Of a stretch of 64,000 bases of DNA, positions 43,494 through 54,879 are shown in pieces (within the stretch, counting starts at the first letter, position 1; each line of letters begins with the position of its first letter). A model generated the notes under the pieces. The model made no database searches and had not been told where the DNA came from. It saw only the letters and a list, made by a program, of their open reading frames with translations. The DNA lies in assembly GCF_902459745.1 (NCBI RefSeq), contig NZ_CABPSJ010000004.1, forward strand, positions 372,001 to 436,000. The letters are read 5' to 3'. The DNA is from Pandoraea communis (GTDB taxonomy: Bacteria; Pseudomonadota; Gammaproteobacteria; Burkholderiales; Burkholderiaceae). The position numbers were made by a program, and so were the translations under genes.

Positions 43494-46367
43494 GTGAGTT
43501 CACCCGAAAACCCGATCGAAATCCCGTCGTACTCGCGCTATGCGGCGCGAATGCTCGCGAGCCGGCCCGCGCTCGCCGAGGCGTTGCCCGCGCTGGCGGA
43601 GCACCCTGTGGACGCGCGCTGGCTCGCGCGCCGCTTTGAAGCCATTACCGGCACTGTGCTCTCGCCGCCCGAGCAAGCCAGCGGAGTATCGGGCGTTGAC
43701 GAGGCGGGCCTTGCCCGGGCATTACGCGTCTTGCGCATCGAGGCGCTGTGCGCCGTCATGCAGCGTGATCTGGATGGTCGCGCCGAATTGTCCGAGGTCA
43801 CCGAAGCCATGACGGCACTGGCCGAGTTCGCCGTGCAGGCGGGCATCGCAGTGCTGTCGCGCGAACTGGAAGCCATTCACGGCGTGCCGCGCAATGCCGA
43901 AGGCGAGCGCCAGACGCTGAGCGTGGTGGGGATGGGCAAGCTCGGCGGGCGCGAACTGAACGTTTCGTCGGACATCGATCTGATCTTCTTATATGAAGAC
44001 GACGGCGACACGTCGGCGCCCGACGATGCCGATCCGGCCGCTGCGAACCGTCTGCGGCTGCTGTCGAACCACGAATTCTTCACGAAGCTCGGCCGCAAGC
44101 TGATCGGCATGATTTCCGAACTCACGCCGGACGGCTATGTGTTCCGCGTGGACATGCGTTTGCGTCCCAATGGCGATTCGGGGCCGCTGGTGTGCAGTCT
44201 GCCGATGCTCGAAGAGTATTTCTACGTGCAGGGGCGCGAGTGGGAGCGCTATGCGTGGATCAAGGGCCGCCTCGTCTCCGAGCTGGCAAGCGAGCCGGGC
44301 AAGCGCGTCGAGCGGCTGCTGACGTCGCTCGTCCAGCCGTTCGTGTTCCGTCGTTATCTGGATTACGGCGTGATCGGCGCGATTCGCGCGCTGCACGAGC
44401 AGATTCGTCACGAAGCGGAGCGTCGCGCACGGGCCAAACCCGCACGCATCAACGACATCAAGCTCGGGCGCGGCGGCATTCGGGAGGTGGAATTCTCGGC
44501 GCAGGTGTTCCAGTTGATCCGGGGCGGTCAAGAGCCGGAACTGCGCGTGCGGCCGACGCTGGCCGTGCTGGGCGTGGCAGCGCGACGCGGTTGGCTCGCG
44601 CAGAGTGTTGCCGACGAATTGGCGAACGCCTACGTCTTCCTGCGCAAGCTCGAACACCGCATTCAGTATCTGGACGATGCGCAAACGCACATCCTCCCCA
44701 GTACCGGCGAGGATCGTCTCGCGGTCGCTCGTGCGATGGGGTTCCCGGACGAAGCGAGTTTCATGACGGTGCTCGACGAGCATCGCGAATTCGTCGCCGC
44801 GCAGTTCGACGAGATCTTCGCGGACAAGGCGGGCGGCAGCGGACAAAAAGGCGGGAAGAAAGGGGCGTCCGGCACGGGCGACTGCGAATGTCCGCCCGAG
44901 CTGTGGAGCGAATGCCTCGCCGACGAGACGCAGACGGGCGATCTCGGCAATCAACTCACGCGTCTCGGGTTTGCCGACCCCGAAGGGGCGCTCGATCGTC
45001 TGCGTGCCGTGTGGACGTCGTCGCGCTACAAGGCGCTGGGCGAGATCAGCCGGCGGCGCTTCGATCAACTCGTGCAACGCGCGGTGGAAGGTGCGGCCGG
45101 CACAGGCGAAGCCGACGCGGTGCTCGCGCGCATGCTCGATCTGCTCTCTGCCATCAGCCGCCGCAGTTCGTATCTGGCGCTCCTCACGGAGTATCCGCGC
45201 GCGCTGGAGCGTGTGGTCAAGGTGCTGGCCGGTTCGCGTTGGGCGGCCGGCTATCTGATTAGCCATCCGCAATTGCTCGACGAATTGCTCGACGACGAAG
45301 CGCTCGCGGCGCCGTTCGACTGGCCGTCTTTCAAGACCCAGCTTCTGCTGAGCCTGAACTCGGCCGGGGCGTCGGGCAACGTCGAAGTGCAGATGGATAT
45401 TCTGCGGCGCGCACATCACGCCGAAGTGTTCCGCATTCTGCTGCTCGATTTGCAGGGCACGCTGTCGGTCGAAGCGATTGGCGATCGCCTCTCGGAGTTG
45501 GCCGACATCATCGTCGATGTGACGATCTCGACCGTCTGGCCGCACGTGGCGACACGCCACCGGGAGGTGCCGAAGTTTGCCGTCGTCGCCTACGGCAAGC
45601 TCGGTGGCAAGGAACTGGGCTACGCGTCCGATCTCGATCTGATCTTCCTTTACGACGATGACGACGATCACGCGCCAGACGCTTACGCCGCGCTCGCCCG
45701 CCGGTTCGTGACGTGGCTCACCACGCACACGGGCGCGGGCATGCTCTTCGATGTCGATCTGCGCCTGAGACCCAATGGTTTGTCGGGCCTGCTGGTGACC
45801 AACATCGAGAGCTTCCGCCAGTATCAATTCCGCGAGGGCAATGCGAATACCGCATGGGTCTGGGAGCATCAGGCGCTCACACGGGCGCGCTTCTGCGCCG
45901 GCGATGAGACCATTGGCGCTGCGTTCGAGAACATCCGTGCCCAGGTGCTTGCCACGCCGCGCGAAGCGTTGCCGCTCGCGCAGGAGATCGTGGCGATGCG
46001 ACGCAAGGTGTTGGAGGGGCACCCGAATCCCGGCAATCTCTTCGATCTGAAGCACGACCGGGGCGGCATGGTCGACATCGAGTTCACCGTGCAGTATCTG
46101 GTGCTGCTGTATTCGAGCGCGCATCCGACGCTGCTGCGCAATGCGGGCAACATCGCGCTACTTCGCGAAGCGGCCCAGCTTGGATTGATCGACACGAAAC
46201 TTGCCGACGATGCTGCTGCCGCTTATCGGACGTATCGCAAGCGTCAGCACAAGCTGCGGCTCGATGGCGTGGAAGCGGCACGTGTGCCGGCGACCGATGT
46301 CGAGGCCGAACGCGAGGCCGTCATGGCGTTGTGGGATTCGGTGTTTTCGGAAGCGGGGCCGGTCTGA
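43494..46367 (+). CDS. glnE: Bifunctional glutamine synthetase adenylyltransferase/deadenylylase
   Basis: 957 residues from a GTG at 43494; a TTG seven codons upstream is also open. It has two nucleotidyltransferase domains: GMGKLGGRELNVSSDIDLIF with Asp160/Asp162 (deadenylylation half), and AYGKLGGKELGYASDLDLIF with Asp713/Asp715 (adenylylation half). A Gly/Lys-rich linker (GGSGQKGGKKGASGTGD) interrupts the first half after about residue 440. It adjusts glutamine synthetase activity to nitrogen status, normally with PII. Confidence 0.95.
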   Translation: MSSPENPIEIPSYSRYAARMLASRPALAEALPALAEHPVDARWLARRFEAITGTVLSPPEQASGVSGVDEAGLARALRVLRIEALCAVMQRDLDGRAELSEVTEAMTALAEFAVQAGIAVLSRELEAIHGVPRNAEGERQTLSVVGMGKLGGRELNVSSDIDLIFLYEDDGDTSAPDDADPAAANRLRLLSNHEFFTKLGRKLIGMISELTPDGYVFRVDMRLRPNGDSGPLVCSLPMLEEYFYVQGREWERYAWIKGRLVSELASEPGKRVERLLTSLVQPFVFRRYLDYGVIGAIRALHEQIRHEAERRARAKPARINDIKLGRGGIREVEFSAQVFQLIRGGQEPELRVRPTLAVLGVAARRGWLAQSVADELANAYVFLRKLEHRIQYLDDAQTHILPSTGEDRLAVARAMGFPDEASFMTVLDEHREFVAAQFDEIFADKAGGSGQKGGKKGASGTGDCECPPELWSECLADETQTGDLGNQLTRLGFADPEGALDRLRAVWTSSRYKALGEISRRRFDQLVQRAVEGAAGTGEADAVLARMLDLLSAISRRSSYLALLTEYPRALERVVKVLAGSRWAAGYLISHPQLLDELLDDEALAAPFDWPSFKTQLLLSLNSAGASGNVEVQMDILRRAHHAEVFRILLLDLQGTLSVEAIGDRLSELADIIVDVTISTVWPHVATRHREVPKFAVVAYGKLGGKELGYASDLDLIFLYDDDDDHAPDAYAALARRFVTWLTTHTGAGMLFDVDLRLRPNGLSGLLVTNIESFRQYQFREGNANTAWVWEHQALTRARFCAGDETIGAAFENIRAQVLATPREALPLAQEIVAMRRKVLEGHPNPGNLFDLKHDRGGMVDIEFTVQYLVLLYSSAHPTLLRNAGNIALLREAAQLGLIDTKLADDAAAAYRTYRKRQHKLRLDGVEAARVPATDVEAEREAVMALWDSVFSEAGPV

Positions 46368-46384
46368 TATCCGGCGGATGACGC

Positions 46385-46465
46385 TCACGGGCGGCGGGGA
46401 CGACGCCCGTGACAACGTCGCCTGCGATTTGCAATTTACGGTTTGCGACGCGCGCCCCGCGCGTC
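46385..46465. terminator. Two hairpins between convergent glnE and recN
   Basis: A TCACGGGCG/CGCCCGTGA 9-bp inverted repeat (46385-46393 with 46404-46412) and a GACGCGCG/CGCGCGTC 8-bp inverted repeat (46447-46454 with 46458-46465) fill the 108-base convergent gap. Neither has a T run, so factor-independent termination is not certain. Confidence 0.4.
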
Positions 46466-46475
46466 ACGAACGCGC

Positions 46476-48140
46476 TCAGAGCGCGAGCATCTCCCGCGCG
46501 TGCTTGCGCGTCGTCGCCGTAATTTCGACACCGCCGAGCATCCGCGCAATCTCCTCGACGCGTTCCGTGCGGCCGAGCGGCTCGATTTCACTCATTGTCG
46601 TATCGCCGTCGCTGCGCTTCGTCACGCGCAGATGCTGATGGCCAAGCGCAGCGACCTGCGGCAAGTGGGTGACGCACAGCACCTGCCGTCCCTGACCGAG
46701 TTCGCGCAGCAGACGGCCGACCACTTCGGCCACCGCGCCGCCGATGCCGGAATCCACTTCGTCGAAAATCAGCGTCGGTGTGAGGCTCGCGCTGCTGGCG
46801 ATTACCTGCAATGCGAGGCTGATGCGCGCCAGTTCGCCGCCGGAGGCCACTTTGGCCAACGGCCGCGTCGGTACCCCCGGATGGCCGGCGACGAGAAATT
46901 CCACCGTCTCCAGACCAAACGATTGTGGCTCGGGCGTCGGACTCAGCATGACTTCGAAGCGCCCGCCGGGCATGGAGAGATCCTGCATGGCGCGCGTGAC
47001 TTCGCGTGAGAGCGATGCCGCCGCCTTGGCGCGCGCCTTCGACAACGCCTTCGCCAGCTTGAGATAGTCGGCGTGCGCGGCGTCGGCAGCGGCCTGCATG
47101 GCGGCCGTGTCCTGCGAGGCTGTCAGTTCTTCGAGTTGTGCGCGTCGTTCGGCATGCTCGGCGGGCAGTTGCTCGGGGGCGACGCGGAACTTGCGCGCCG
47201 CCGAATGCAATGCGTCAAGCCGTTGCTCGACAACGGCGAGGCGTTCCGGATCGAGATCGACGCGTTGCGCGTAATGGGTGAGCGAGTGGACGGCTTCGCG
47301 CAGTTGAATCTCGGCGGGCTCGAGTGCGGCCAGCGTATCGGCGAGGCCTGCATCGATCTCGGCCAGTTCGCGAATCTGATGCACCACGTGGCCCAACGAG
47401 GGGACGATAGCGCCATCGGCTTCGGCAAGCGTATCGAGTGCGCTTTGCACGCCGTTGATGAGGCTGGCGGCGTGCGAAAGCCGGCGATGTTCGGCGCTCA
47501 CGTCGTCCCATTCCCCTTCCTGCGGATTGAGCTTGTCGAGTTCCGACGTCTGCCATTCGAGACGTTCGCGCTCCAGTTGCAGCTCCCGATCGCGCCCGCG
47601 CGCTTCCTCGCATCGTTTGACGAGACGCCGCCATTCCTTGTGCGCCGCCGCTGTATCCGTGGTGAGCTGCGTGGCGCTGGCATGTGAGTCGAGCAGACGG
47701 CGTTGCGCATCGGGTCGCAGCAGTTGCTGATGTGCGTGCTGTCCGTGAATGTCGACGAGCATCTCGCCAAGTTCGCGCAACTGGGCGAGCGTGGCGGGTG
47801 TGCCGTTGATGAAGGCGCGTGAGCGTCCGCCCGAGTCGAGCACGCGGCGCAGCAGCACGCCGCCGTGCTCTTCGAGCGTGAGCGCCTGCGCCTGCAACCA
47901 GGCTTCGAGATCGGGGCGGGCTTCGGCGTCCGCCGCGAACTCGGCGGTGATGTCGGCGCGCGTCTGGCCGTTGCGCACCATGCTGGTGTCGCCGCGCTCG
48001 CCCATGGCCAGCGCCAGTGCGTCGATCAGAATCGACTTGCCCGCGCCGGTTTCGCCCGAGAACACGGTGAAACCGGCGGAGAATTCCAGGTCGAGACGAT
48101 CGACGATCACGAAATCGCGAATCGAGAGACTGCGTAGCAT
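46476..48140 (-). CDS. recN: DNA repair protein RecN
   Basis: 554 residues from ATG 48140. SMC-like ATPase: Walker A GETGAGKS (29-36) in the N-terminal head, long central coiled coils, ABC signature region KVASGGELARISLALQV, and Walker B TLIFDEVDSGIGG. It helps join broken DNA ends to the sister chromatid during double-strand break repair. Its start is 23 bases after the nadK stop, so nadK-recN is one operon. Confidence 0.95.
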   Translation of the reverse strand: MLRSLSIRDFVIVDRLDLEFSAGFTVFSGETGAGKSILIDALALAMGERGDTSMVRNGQTRADITAEFAADAEARPDLEAWLQAQALTLEEHGGVLLRRVLDSGGRSRAFINGTPATLAQLRELGEMLVDIHGQHAHQQLLRPDAQRRLLDSHASATQLTTDTAAAHKEWRRLVKRCEEARGRDRELQLERERLEWQTSELDKLNPQEGEWDDVSAEHRRLSHAASLINGVQSALDTLAEADGAIVPSLGHVVHQIRELAEIDAGLADTLAALEPAEIQLREAVHSLTHYAQRVDLDPERLAVVEQRLDALHSAARKFRVAPEQLPAEHAERRAQLEELTASQDTAAMQAAADAAHADYLKLAKALSKARAKAAASLSREVTRAMQDLSMPGGRFEVMLSPTPEPQSFGLETVEFLVAGHPGVPTRPLAKVASGGELARISLALQVIASSASLTPTLIFDEVDSGIGGAVAEVVGRLLRELGQGRQVLCVTHLPQVAALGHQHLRVTKRSDGDTTMSEIEPLGRTERVEEIARMLGGVEITATTRKHAREMLAL

Positions 48141-48163
48141 GGGATATCGGGGCAGGCGTGAGG

Positions 48164-49072
48164 TCAGGTCTGCGGCGTATCTTCGTCGGAGATATGCTCG
48201 TTCCAGTGCAGCTTGCGGCGCAGCGTCGCGTAGTAGTTGTAGCCGACCGGATGCAGGAACGTCACCTGATGTTCGGAACGGCTTACCAGAATCTGATCGC
48301 CTTGACGCAGTTCGGCAAACGACTGCATGTCGAAGTTGGCGCCGACTTCGCGCCCGCGCGTAATCGTGATGACGATGTCGCTCGAATCGGGCAGCACGAT
48401 GGGGCGGTTCGAGAGGGCATGCGGGGCGATGGGCACGAGCACCAGGCCGCCCAGGCGCGGATGCAGGATCGGGCCGGAGGCCGAAAGCGCGTACGCGGTC
48501 GAGCCGGTGGGTGTGGCGACGATCAGGCCGTCCGAGCGTTGCTTGTACATGAAGCGGCCGTCGACATCGACGCGCAGCTCGACCATGCCCGAGATGCCCG
48601 AGCGGTTCACGACCACGTCGTTGAACGCGAGCGTCTCGAAGAGCGTCTGGCCGTCGCGCTCGATGCGAGCTTCCAGCAGCGAGCGCTGCTCGCCTTCGAA
48701 ATGCCCTTCGAGCATGGACGGCACGACCTGTCGCATGTCGTCGAGCGGAATATCGGTGATGAAACCGACGCGTCCGTGGTTCACGCCGATGAGCGGTACC
48801 TTCGACGCCGCAAGCTGACGCCCGACGCCAAGCATCGTTCCGTCGCCACCAACGACGACGGCGACATCGACCTGCGTGGCGATTTCCTGAATGTCGAGGG
48901 TGCGGTACGAATCGGCGCTTGCGCCGATGTTGTGCGCCGTGTCGCGCTCGAAGACGACGTGATGCCCGCGCTGGGCAATGCATGCCGCCAGCGTGAGCAA
49001 TGGTTCGGCAACGCCGTCGGCATGGTATTTCCCGACGAGCGCTACGGTCTTGAAAGGGCTCCCTGTTTTCAT
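48164..49072 (-). CDS. nadK: NAD kinase
   Basis: 302 residues from ATG 49072; the 14-codon upstream extension is not needed. Conserved motifs GGDGTML (75-81), [10 protein letters not shown] and [16 protein letters not shown]. It makes NADP from NAD. It is divergent from hrcA, with recN downstream, the standard Burkholderiaceae order. Confidence 0.95.
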   Translation of the reverse strand: MKTGSPFKTVALVGKYHADGVAEPLLTLAACIAQRGHHVVFERDTAHNIGASADSYRTLDIQEIATQVDVAVVVGGDGTMLGVGRQLAASKVPLIGVNHGRVGFITDIPLDDMRQVVPSMLEGHFEGEQRSLLEARIERDGQTLFETLAFNDVVVNRSGISGMVELRVDVDGRFMYKQRSDGLIVATPTGSTAYALSASGPILHPRLGGLVLVPIAPHALSNRPIVLPDSSDIVITITRGREVGANFDMQSFAELRQGDQILVSRSEHQVTFLHPVGYNYYATLRRKLHWNEHISDEDTPQT

Positions 49073-49189
49073 GCCGCCATTACACCATAAGTCGATGACA
49101 GCAACCATCGGCATGCGCCGCCGGCCGCGGTTCTTGCCTCGGGGTTTGCCGCACGCCGCGTGCGTACATTTCGCGTTACAATTTTTGCC

Positions 49190-50218
49190 ATGCTAGATCA
49201 ACGTGCGCAAGCTCTCCTCAAAACCCTGATCGAACGGTACATCGCCGATGGCCAACCGGTCGGGTCGCGCACGCTTTCCCGTTATTCCGGGCTCGACCTG
49301 TCTTCGGCGACGATTCGCAACGTGATGGCCGACCTTGAGGCGCTTGGCTTCGTGTCCAGCCCGCATACGTCCGCCGGTCGCGTGCCCACGCCGCGTGCCT
49401 ACCGTCTGTTCGTCGACACTATGCTGTCGGTGCGCCCCCTCGACGAAGCGGCGCATCGACTCGCGTCGCACGTGCAGAACCGGTTGCAACCGGCGGGGCC
49501 GCAGCAACTGGTTGCCTCGGCGGCGGAGGTGCTTTCGAATCTCTCGCAGTTCGCGGGCGTGGTGCTCACGCCGCGCCGCAGCCAGATCTTCCGGCAAATC
49601 GAGTTTCTGCGCCTGTCGGACAAGCGCGTGCTGCTCATCATCGTCACCCCCGACGGCGACGTGCAGAACCGTATCATCCTGACGGAAAAGGACTATTCCC
49701 CAGCCCAACTGGTCGAAGCGGCGAACTATCTGAACGCCCACTTCGGCGGCCACAGCTTCGATGACGTGCGGGGTTACTTGCGCGGTGAACTCGACGCGTT
49801 GCGCTCCGACATGAGTGCCTTGATGCAGGCCGCCGTTCAGGCGGGCAGCGACGCCATGGCCGACACCACACGCGAGAGCGTGCTGATTTCGGGCGAGCGC
49901 AATCTGCTGGGCGTGGAAGATCTGTCGTCGAACATGGAGCGGCTGCGCCGGCTGTTCGATGTGTTCGAGTCCAAGACCGGCTTGCTGCAACTGCTCGACG
50001 TGTCGAGCCGGGCGCAGGGCGTGCAGATCTTCATCGGCGGTGAGTCGAGCCTCGTGCCCATCGAAGAGATGACGGTCGTCACGGCACCGTACGAAGTCGA
50101 CGGCGAAATCGTCGGCACGCTGGGCGTGATCGGCCCGACGCGCATGGCTTACGAGCGTGTGATCCCGATCGTCGACATCACGGCGAAGCTGCTCTCCAAC
50201 GCCCTCAGCCAGCACTGA
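49190..50218 (+). CDS. hrcA: Heat-shock repressor HrcA
   Basis: 342 residues from ATG 49190. N-terminal winged helix: [48 protein letters not shown]. The dimerisation and GroE-interaction regions follow. There is no visible Shine-Dalgarno; a TACAAT hexamer (49177-49182) lies only eight bases before the ATG, so a leaderless message is conceivable. HrcA represses genes with CIRCE elements; I find no CIRCE before grpE or dnaK here, so its targets (usually groESL) are elsewhere. Confidence 0.94.
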   Translation: MLDQRAQALLKTLIERYIADGQPVGSRTLSRYSGLDLSSATIRNVMADLEALGFVSSPHTSAGRVPTPRAYRLFVDTMLSVRPLDEAAHRLASHVQNRLQPAGPQQLVASAAEVLSNLSQFAGVVLTPRRSQIFRQIEFLRLSDKRVLLIIVTPDGDVQNRIILTEKDYSPAQLVEAANYLNAHFGGHSFDDVRGYLRGELDALRSDMSALMQAAVQAGSDAMADTTRESVLISGERNLLGVEDLSSNMERLRRLFDVFESKTGLLQLLDVSSRAQGVQIFIGGESSLVPIEEMTVVTAPYEVDGEIVGTLGVIGPTRMAYERVIPIVDITAKLLSNALSQH

Positions 50219-50439
50219 CCGGCAGCGCGTGCCGGCGTGTCGCCGTCGCATCTCTTCGCCTTTGCGTTACAAACCCGTAGCATTCCTTTACACGCTGTCA
50301 CACATGGCAGGCTTACGCTTGAATCGTCACTTATGGCGAAGTTGCGATCATCGCGTTCGTCAAAGGATTCGGACAGAGCGACAAGGCAACGCGGCCAGCG
50401 CAGCGCGCGACGCGTGAACGGAAAAAGCCCGGAGTGTCT

Positions 50440-53010
50440 ATGAAATCCCTGATTTCCTGGCGGACGATGGTCCGTTATCTCGGCGTCGGGCTTGCGCTCG
50501 GGGCCTTGGGCGCCGCAGGTGTACCCGCGCTGGCGCAGGCGCAGAGCGCCGATCCCCCGGGCCGGGTGGCCCGTCTGAGCGAATTCGACGGCACCGTCAC
50601 CTATGCGCCCGCCGGCACCAGCGATTGGCGTTACGCCAACCGCAACCGGCCGCTGACCACTGGCGACGCCATCTGGGTCGACCGCAATGGGCGCGCCGAG
50701 ATGCACGTGGGGGGCACGGCGGTTCGTATGGGCGCGTCCACGAGTGTCGCGCTGTCTGCCGTGACCGACCAAAATGTGCAACTGAACGTAACGCAAGGGA
50801 CCGTGGGGCTGCGTCTGCGGACCTACGATCCGAATCAGCCGTACGAGATCGATACACCGAATCTCGCATTCGTCCCTCAACAGGCAGGGGAGTACCGCGT
50901 CGACGTCGATCCGAACGGCGTGACGACCGTGAGCGTTTGGCGAGGTGCGGCCACCGTGTACGGGCAGGGCGCTTCGGTGCCGCTGCAACAGGGGCAACGC
51001 GTGGCGTTCGTCGGTCAGAACCTGACGCAGCAACCGACGAATCCGCTCGTGGCAGATGCGTTCGACCAATGGGTACGCCAGCGCGACGCGCGCGAGGACG
51101 CGTCCGTCTCGGCTCGCTATGTGCCGCGCGACATGACCGGTTTTGAAAGCCTGGACGACTATGGTGCGTGGCAGGAAACCCCGACCTACGGCGCCGTCTG
51201 GGTGCCGTCGGATGTGCCTTCGGGCTGGGCGCCGTATCGCACCGGCCATTGGGTCTGGGTCGATCCGTGGGGCTGGACGTGGGTGGATGACGCCCCGTGG
51301 GGCTTTGCGCCGTATCACTATGGCCGGTGGGCGTATGTCGACGCGCGCTGGTGCTGGGTGCCGGGACCGGTTGCCGTCCGTCCGGTGTACGCCCCGGCGC
51401 TGGTCGGCTGGGTGAGCGGCAGCAGCGGCGGGAATCAGTGGGGCATCTCGTTTGCGGCAGGCGGCGTGGGCCTCGCGTGGTTCGCGCTTGGCCCGCATGA
51501 TCCGTACCGTCCGGCTTATCGCGCCAGTTCGTCGTATGTCACCAACATCAATCGGTCGACGGTGATCCAGACGACCAACGTCACCAACATCAACGTCAAC
51601 AACGTGTACGTGAATCGCAACGTGCGCGGCGCCGTGTCGACGATGCCCGCGCAGTCGTTCGTGCAGGGCCGCCCGGTAGGTGCGCCGGTGGCGTTGGCCG
51701 CACCGCATGCCGGTCAGACGTGGCGTGTCGGTAATACGCCGGGGGTCGCGCCGGTGCAGCAGAGCGTGTTCGGCAACAGCCGTCGTGCCGCAGGGGCCCC
51801 GCCGGCGGGCGTTTTCAACCGGCCGGTGCTCGCCACGCGCGCGCCGCAGGCTCGTGTGATGCCGTCGCGCGAGCTGACGAGCAATCTGCACGCGGTGCCG
51901 AATGCTGGCGGTGCGCCGTTGGTTTTCCCTCAGAACGCGCAACAAGCGCAGAACATGCGGCCGGGCGCCCCGAACGCGCAGGGGCGTGTGCAACCGCGTG
52001 TGACTGTCGTGGGCACGCACGGCCCGGTCGGTGCGCCGATTGGTGTGAATGGGGCGACGCCCGCACAACCAGCGCTCGGGCCAACCGGCGCCACGGGGAC
52101 AACGCCGGCGCACGGCGCATTGCCGCCGGCTGGCGGTGTTCCGCCGATGCTTGGTGCGCCAGGGGCGCCCGGCCAGCCGGGAGTTCCGGGGCGTCCGGGA
52201 GTACCGGGAGTACCGGGAGTACCGGGAGTACCGGGAGTACCGGGAGTACCGGGAGTACCGGGAGTACCGGGAGTACCCGGTGTGCCGCGAGCGCCAGGTG
52301 TTCCGGGTGAGCCGGGCGCGCCGGGATATGCGGGACATGGCGTTTATCAGAATCGTCCGGGGCAACCCGCGCCGCAGGCCCAACCGCCGGTGCGTGGTGA
52401 GCCGGCGGTGCCGTCCGGGGTGCCGCATCCTCCGGCAATGAATGCGCCGGGGCAGCCTGCCGCACGCGGCGAAGCACCGCAGGCGGTGCCGCAGCCCGGA
52501 CACGACGCGGCGCAACGCGATATGCAGATGCGCCGCCCATCGCCGCAGGCCCCGGCGGCACCGCCGGAAATGCGCAATGCACCCGTCCCGCCGGCACCGC
52601 AGCGTGTTCAACCGGAAGCGACAGAGCCGGCTCGCCGGCCGCAGCAGTGGCAGTCGCAGCCGCAGGTGCCGCAGCCACAGTTCCAGACGGCACCGCGAGC
52701 GCAGCCGCAGATGGAGCGTCCGCAGCCGCAGCCGCAGGTGGAGCACGTTCAACCGCGCCCGCAGCCGCAGATGGAGCGTCCTCAGCCGCGCCCGGAGCCG
52801 CAGATCGAGCGACCGCAAGCGCCACCGAGACCTCAGCCTCAGCCGGAGCGCCCGCAGGTGGCTCCTCATCCTCAGCCGCAAGAACCTGCGCACCCGCAAC
52901 CCGCACCGCGTGAGAGCAAGCCGGAAGGCGCACGCGCACCGTCGCACGAGGCAGAGCATCCGAGCGCCGCGCATCGTCCGGCAAAAGAAGACGATCATCC
53001 GCACGGCTAG
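50440..53010 (+). CDS. Large exported FecR/DUF6600-like protein with Trp-rich and proline-rich regions
   Basis: 856 residues from ATG 50440 (GGAG six bases upstream). Signal peptide ([21 protein letters not shown]); FecR-like beta domain about residues 45-190 ([30 protein letters not shown]); Trp-rich DUF6600-like region about 240-330 ([36 protein letters not shown]); an Asn/Val segment [15 protein letters not shown]; then about 450 residues of low-complexity Pro/Gly/Gln/Ala sequence, including a Gly-Val-Pro tandem repeat and [12 protein letters not shown]-type repeats, ending in a charged tail. It is probably periplasmic or cell-surface. It lies between hrcA and hemH, where related genomes usually have nothing, as I recall. 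Confidence 0.8.
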   Translation: MKSLISWRTMVRYLGVGLALGALGAAGVPALAQAQSADPPGRVARLSEFDGTVTYAPAGTSDWRYANRNRPLTTGDAIWVDRNGRAEMHVGGTAVRMGASTSVALSAVTDQNVQLNVTQGTVGLRLRTYDPNQPYEIDTPNLAFVPQQAGEYRVDVDPNGVTTVSVWRGAATVYGQGASVPLQQGQRVAFVGQNLTQQPTNPLVADAFDQWVRQRDAREDASVSARYVPRDMTGFESLDDYGAWQETPTYGAVWVPSDVPSGWAPYRTGHWVWVDPWGWTWVDDAPWGFAPYHYGRWAYVDARWCWVPGPVAVRPVYAPALVGWVSGSSGGNQWGISFAAGGVGLAWFALGPHDPYRPAYRASSSYVTNINRSTVIQTTNVTNINVNNVYVNRNVRGAVSTMPAQSFVQGRPVGAPVALAAPHAGQTWRVGNTPGVAPVQQSVFGNSRRAAGAPPAGVFNRPVLATRAPQARVMPSRELTSNLHAVPNAGGAPLVFPQNAQQAQNMRPGAPNAQGRVQPRVTVVGTHGPVGAPIGVNGATPAQPALGPTGATGTTPAHGALPPAGGVPPMLGAPGAPGQPGVPGRPGVPGVPGVPGVPGVPGVPGVPGVPGVPGVPRAPGVPGEPGAPGYAGHGVYQNRPGQPAPQAQPPVRGEPAVPSGVPHPPAMNAPGQPAARGEAPQAVPQPGHDAAQRDMQMRRPSPQAPAAPPEMRNAPVPPAPQRVQPEATEPARRPQQWQSQPQVPQPQFQTAPRAQPQMERPQPQPQVEHVQPRPQPQMERPQPRPEPQIERPQAPPRPQPQPERPQVAPHPQPQEPAHPQPAPRESKPEGARAPSHEAEHPSAAHRPAKEDDHPHG
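52198..52278 (+). repeat. Nine tandem copies of a 9-bp unit encoding Gly-Val-Pro
   Basis: GGAGTACCG is repeated eight times without change (52198-52269), and a ninth copy ends CCC (52270-52278). The unit is in codon frame and flanked by less perfect GXP triplets (GRP, GAP, GEP), a collagen-like stretch. Perfect nucleotide identity suggests recent slippage; copy-number changes would keep the reading frame. Confidence 0.92.
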
Positions 53011-53108
53011 CGTCGAATCGCGTGGGCTCCCCTTGCGTCAAGCCTGGCTGGCGCAGGGGCAGCCCGTGTCCGCCGGATTCGGGCCGGGTTTGCGGTAAAG
53101 TACGATCC

Positions 53109-54284
53109 ATGCGCTTCGATCCCGAACCTATTTCGCATGGACAGTCCGGCAAGACCGCCGTTCTGCTGATCAACCTTGGCACGCCTGACGAGCCGCGCCC
53201 TGCGGCCGTGCGTCGCTATCTGCGCGAGTTTCTGTCGGACCCGCGCGTCGTGGAAATCTCCCCGTTGGTGTGGCAGCCGTTGCTGCGGCTGGTGATCTTG
53301 CCGTTTCGCTCGCGTCAATCCGCGCAGAAATATGCGACGGTCTGGACGCGCGACGGCTCCCCGCTCAAAGTGAACACCGAGCATCAGACGAACGCGCTAC
53401 GCGCCTTGCTGCATGCCAACGACTACGACGTGGTCGTCGATTACGCCATGCGCTACGGCAATCCGTCGATTCCCGAGCGCATTCGCGCGCTGCGGCAAAA
53501 CGGCGTGGAGCGCATTCTCGTCCTGCCGCTGTATCCGCAGTATTCAAGCAGCACGACGGCCACGGCCAGCGACGCCGTGTTCCGGGTACTCGGCCGGCTG
53601 CGTAATCAACCCGACGTGCGCACGGTGCGCGACTATCACGATCATCCCGCCTACATCGAGGCGTTGCGTCAGCAGGTCGAGGGCTATTGGCAGCAGCACG
53701 GCCGGCCGGATTTCGCTGCCGGCGAACGGCTGTTGCTGAGCTTTCACGGCGTACCTCGTCGTACGCTCGATCTGGGCGATCCGTACCATGACCAGTGTGT
53801 GAAGACGGCGCGCCTGCTGGCTGCCGCACTCGGTCTGGACGAAACCACCTGCCGTCTTACGTTTCAGTCGCGTTTCGGCAAGGCGGAATGGCTCCAGCCC
53901 TATACCGCACCGACGCTCGAAGAACTCGGCCGTGGCGGCACGCCGCGTGTGGACGTGTTCTGCCCCGGTTTTACCTCCGACTGCCTCGAGACGCTCGAAG
54001 AAATCAACATGGAAGGCCGCCACGCGTACCTGTCGGCAGGCGGCAAGGCGTTCCACTTCATCCCGTGTCTGAACGGTGCGAGCGCCTGGATTACGGCGCT
54101 TGGCGAGATTGCGGCGCGTCATCTGCAAGGGTGGCCAGTGCTGACGCCAGAGGGCACGGCGCAGGCGTCGTCGGCGGCGGTGGCCTCGACGCGTCAGCGC
54201 CAGGTCGCGGCCATGGCCGCATTCGACGAAGCCAGTGCAGCGGCCGCCGCCGCGGCGCAAAACCCGTCGGGAGCCAGTACGTGA
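53109..54284 (+). CDS. hemH: Ferrochelatase
   Basis: 391 residues from ATG 53109 ([10 protein letters not shown]). It inserts ferrous iron into protoporphyrin IX. Catalytic His213 in [35 protein letters not shown] and [17 protein letters not shown] are conserved. The C-terminus carries an extra Ala-rich tail of about 30 residues. The stop overlaps the next start (GTGA), coupling it to the S4 protein gene. Confidence 0.94.
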   Translation: MRFDPEPISHGQSGKTAVLLINLGTPDEPRPAAVRRYLREFLSDPRVVEISPLVWQPLLRLVILPFRSRQSAQKYATVWTRDGSPLKVNTEHQTNALRALLHANDYDVVVDYAMRYGNPSIPERIRALRQNGVERILVLPLYPQYSSSTTATASDAVFRVLGRLRNQPDVRTVRDYHDHPAYIEALRQQVEGYWQQHGRPDFAAGERLLLSFHGVPRRTLDLGDPYHDQCVKTARLLAAALGLDETTCRLTFQSRFGKAEWLQPYTAPTLEELGRGGTPRVDVFCPGFTSDCLETLEEINMEGRHAYLSAGGKAFHFIPCLNGASAWITALGEIAARHLQGWPVLTPEGTAQASSAAVASTRQRQVAAMAAFDEASAAAAAAAQNPSGAST

Positions 54285-54682
54285 CGGTCAAGGTTGACGA
54301 TTCTCCGCAGGCCGCCACGCGCATCGACAAATGGCTGTGGGCCGCCCGTTTCTTCAAGACGCGCTCGCTTGCCACACAAGCGGTCGACCGTGGTCGCGTG
54401 CTTTGCAACGAAGCTCGCGTCAAACCGGCGCGCGACGTGCGCCCGGGCGACCTCGTCACCGTGGACAACGGCAGCACGCGCTGGGAAGTGCGGGTGAAAG
54501 CCATCGCCGAAGTCCGGGGCTCGGCGCCCGTCGCGCAGTCGCTGTATGAGGAAACGCAAGCCAGTATCCAGGCGCGGGCCGACGAGAGTGAGCGCCGACG
54601 TCTGTTTCAGGAGCCGGCGGCACAGATGCACGGGCGTCCGACGAAACGGGACCGACGGCGTCTGGGCGGCGTGAGCGAGTAG
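54281..54682 (+). CDS. hslR: S4-domain RNA-binding protein, Hsp15-like
   Basis: 133 residues from a GTG that overlaps the hemH stop by four bases. The S4 domain spans about residues 13-80: [41 protein letters not shown] basic C-terminal tail ends in [13 protein letters not shown]. Hsp15 binds stalled 50S subunits carrying peptidyl-tRNA after heat shock, in keeping with the neighbouring hrcA and grpE-dnaK-dnaJ genes. Confidence 0.88.
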   Translation: MTVKVDDSPQAATRIDKWLWAARFFKTRSLATQAVDRGRVLCNEARVKPARDVRPGDLVTVDNGSTRWEVRVKAIAEVRGSAPVAQSLYEETQASIQARADESERRRLFQEPAAQMHGRPTKRDRRRLGGVSE

Positions 54683-54879
54683 CACGCGCCGGTTCTGACG
54701 ATCTCCCGATCCGCCCTCCATCGGCGGCATTTTCAACGCCCGAATGAACGCCGCCGCTGGCGAAGTGCGCAGCGGCGGGCGTAGAGGGGAGCGGAATTCA
54801 GCTGTCCCGCGAAAGGCGGAACGAACCGGGAAAACGGCTTCGCGCACAACGAAAACGTGTCGCGCGCGCCCCGGGGCGA

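Noticed and set aside
43989-46124. Minus-strand frame of about 711 codons opposite glnE
   Set aside because: Composition typical of a shadow frame, while glnE carries both catalytic domains in the plus strand.
50149-53004. Very long minus-strand frame of about 950 codons opposite the FecR/proline-rich gene
   Set aside because: Its product is Arg/Leu/His low-complexity sequence mirroring the repeats of the plus-strand gene, which has a ribosome binding site, signal peptide and recognisable domains.
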